A model generated the notes under the pieces. That model was not told the origin of the DNA. It did not search any database and saw nothing but the letters and a program-made list of their open reading frames with translations. Of a stretch of DNA of 35,186 bases, positions 34,159-35,186 are shown piece by piece; within the stretch, counting starts at the first letter, position 1, and every line of letters begins with the position of its first letter. Position numbers and translations under genes: made by a program. This stretch comes from Macrococcoides caseolyticum (GTDB lineage: Bacteria; Bacillota; Bacilli; Staphylococcales; Staphylococcaceae). Where the stretch lies: the NCBI RefSeq assembly GCF_002902665.1, contig NZ_PPRM01000056.1:5433-40618 (forward strand), read 5' to 3'.

Positions 34159-35070
34159 ATGAAAAAAATATTAGTATTATTCATCGTATGTATTATCATG
34201 CTCGCAGCATGCGGGAATAAAGATAGCAAGAAAGAGCAAAAAGAAACAACAGTAGAATTTAAAACAGATAGCGGCAAAACAATAAAAATTCCAAAAGAAC
34301 CAAAACGTATCGTTGTTATGGGTGCAAGCTATGTTGGGAATTTAATTGATTTAGGTGTCACTCCGGTTGGAGCAGATCAATATGCATTCCAATCTGATAT
34401 ATTAAAACCGAAGCTTAAGGGTGTAGAACAGTTAAATCCAGGCGATGTTGAGAAAGTCGCTAAACTAAAACCAGATTTAATTATTTCATTTGATACGGAT
34501 AAAGATAATAAGAAGTATGAAAAAATTGCACCAACAATTCCTTTTACATATACAAAGCATGGTTATTTAGAAGTACATGAATTATTAGGAAAAATTGTTG
34601 GTAAAGAAAAAGAAGCAAAAGCATTTGTGGATAAATGGAATAAAGAGACGAAAAAAGATGGTAAAGAAATTAAAAAACACCTTGGTGAAGATAAAACTTA
34701 TTCTATATTCCAGTTCTTCCAGAAAGAAATCTATGTGTATGGCGATAACTGGGGACGTGGATCAGAAATTATTTATCAAGCATTTGACTTGAAGATGCAA
34801 GATAAAATCGTTAAAGATGTTAAACCGACAGGATGGAAGAAAGTTTCTTCTGAAAGTTTGAGTAGTTATGCAGGAGACATTGTACTCGTGTCAAGTGATG
34901 CAGGATCTGCTACAAATACTGTAACTGAATCTAATTTGTGGAAGAACATGGATGCAGTTAAAAATAACCGCCTCGTTGAATATGATGCTGAAGATTTTTG
35001 GTTTAATGATCCAATTTCTTTAGAACATCAAAGAAAAGTTCTGAAAGACAAGTTGATGAAATTGAAATAA
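34159..35070 (+). CDS. fhuD2: Fe(III)-hydroxamate siderophore-binding lipoprotein, FhuD2-like
   Basis: The 303-residue lipoprotein has a signal peptide ending in the lipobox LAAC with Cys18, then a class III periplasmic-binding fold: KRIVVMGASYVGNLIDLGV, GDVEKVAKLKPDLIISF, a long linking helix (about 150-180), and YGDNWGRGSEIIYQAFDLKMQ, which is almost the same as in S. aureus FhuD2. It delivers hydroxamate siderophores such as ferrichrome or desferrioxamine to the FhuBG permease. No permease or ATPase is nearby, as is usual for fhuD2, which works with fhuCBG elsewhere. A Fur box and promoter lie just upstream, and TTGGAGGG precedes the ATG. Confidence 0.92.
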   Translation: MKKILVLFIVCIIMLAACGNKDSKKEQKETTVEFKTDSGKTIKIPKEPKRIVVMGASYVGNLIDLGVTPVGADQYAFQSDILKPKLKGVEQLNPGDVEKVAKLKPDLIISFDTDKDNKKYEKIAPTIPFTYTKHGYLEVHELLGKIVGKEKEAKAFVDKWNKETKKDGKEIKKHLGEDKTYSIFQFFQKEIYVYGDNWGRGSEIIYQAFDLKMQDKIVKDVKPTGWKKVSSESLSSYAGDIVLVSSDAGSATNTVTESNLWKNMDAVKNNRLVEYDAEDFWFNDPISLEHQRKVLKDKLMKLK

Positions 35071-35072
35071 TA

Positions 35073-35095
35073 AATAGCTGGATATTCCAGCTATT
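35073..35095 (+). other. Small hairpin after fhuD2
   Basis: AATAGCTGG / CCAGCTATT forms a perfect 9-bp stem (35073-35081, 35087-35095) with a 5-base loop but only a short T tract. It may protect the mRNA end or weakly terminate. Confidence 0.5.
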
Positions 35096-35098
35096 TTC

Positions 35099-35147
35099 AG
35101 ACTGTAGACAAAGTCTCCTTCGGAGATGAAGTTTACAGTCTTTTTTT
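35099..35147 (+). terminator. Terminator after fhuD2
   Basis: AGACTGTAGAC (35099-35109) pairs with GTTTACAGTCT (35131-35141) through one G-T pair, with an inner TCTCC-TTCG-GGAGA-like hairpin, followed by seven T. After it, to the window end, there is only AT-rich DNA and a possible ribosome site (GGTGG) for a gene beyond the edge. Confidence 0.88.
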
Positions 35148-35186
35148 GATAAAATATAGGTATATCATTGAACGGTGGTGTTTTAC

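Noticed and set aside
1-35186. tRNA, rRNA, CRISPR array, insertion sequence or integration site
   Set aside because: No cloverleaf-like cluster, no regularly spaced repeats, no transposase or integrase frame and no terminal inverted repeats were seen on reading.

Overview
This window is an ordinary AT-rich Firmicute core-chromosome segment. The gene content points to the family Staphylococcaceae: an OatA of the staphylococcal type, lytSR-lrgAB, a FemABX peptidyltransferase with the staphylococcal coiled-coil arm, a fepABC (efeUOB-type) iron/haem operon and a FhuD2-like lipoprotein. A thiazole-synthesis operon (tenI-thiO-thiS-thiG-thiF), which I associate less with Staphylococcus than with relatives such as Macrococcus, makes Macrococcus my best guess. 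That is inference, not proof. I see no tRNA, rRNA, insertion sequence, integrase or CRISPR array.

Layout. 20-4411 (+): an uncharacterised five-gene cassette with a membrane-anchored exoprotein, two ABC-2 permeases, an ATPase and a 47-residue small ORF. 4479-5114: azoreductase behind a possible quinone-responsive operator. 5160-6563 (-): SelO. 6704-8449: OatA. 8508-12220: LytSR and its likely target lrgAB, with paired LytTR-type repeats between them. 12360-14085: an FtsX/HrtB-like permease and its ATPase. 14132-17928 (-): a YitT protein and a large YhgE/Pip protein. 18123-21713 (-): thiazole operon under a TPP riboswitch and terminator. 21974-22438: unknown acidic protein. 22494-23745 (-): TerC under a yybP-ykoY manganese riboswitch, followed closely by a hemerythrin-like protein. 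23977-24582 (-): DedA. 24667-28426 (-): Fur-box-controlled fep/efe operon. 28590-30251 (+): a small unknown protein and a FemABX enzyme. 30300-31799 (-): deoD and a lone ModB-type permease. 31922-33079 (+): acyl-CoA dehydrogenase-like protein. 33090-34004 (-): EamA transporter. 34159-35070 (+): FhuD2-like lipoprotein behind a Fur box.

Themes. Several genes concern the cell envelope (OatA, LytSR/LrgAB, FemABX, YhgE, the first ABC cassette). Others concern metal supply and detoxification: two Fur-type promoters of matching geometry, a Mn riboswitch with TerC, and a HrtAB-like pair. Regulation is unusually readable here: two riboswitches, two Fur boxes, a LytTR-type direct repeat, and several terminators whose stems run into coding ends.

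I did not find a clearly new system. The best candidates for undescribed biology are the 20-4411 cassette with its small protein, the Mn-riboswitch/TerC/hemerythrin unit, and the small unknown gene facing the fep operon.
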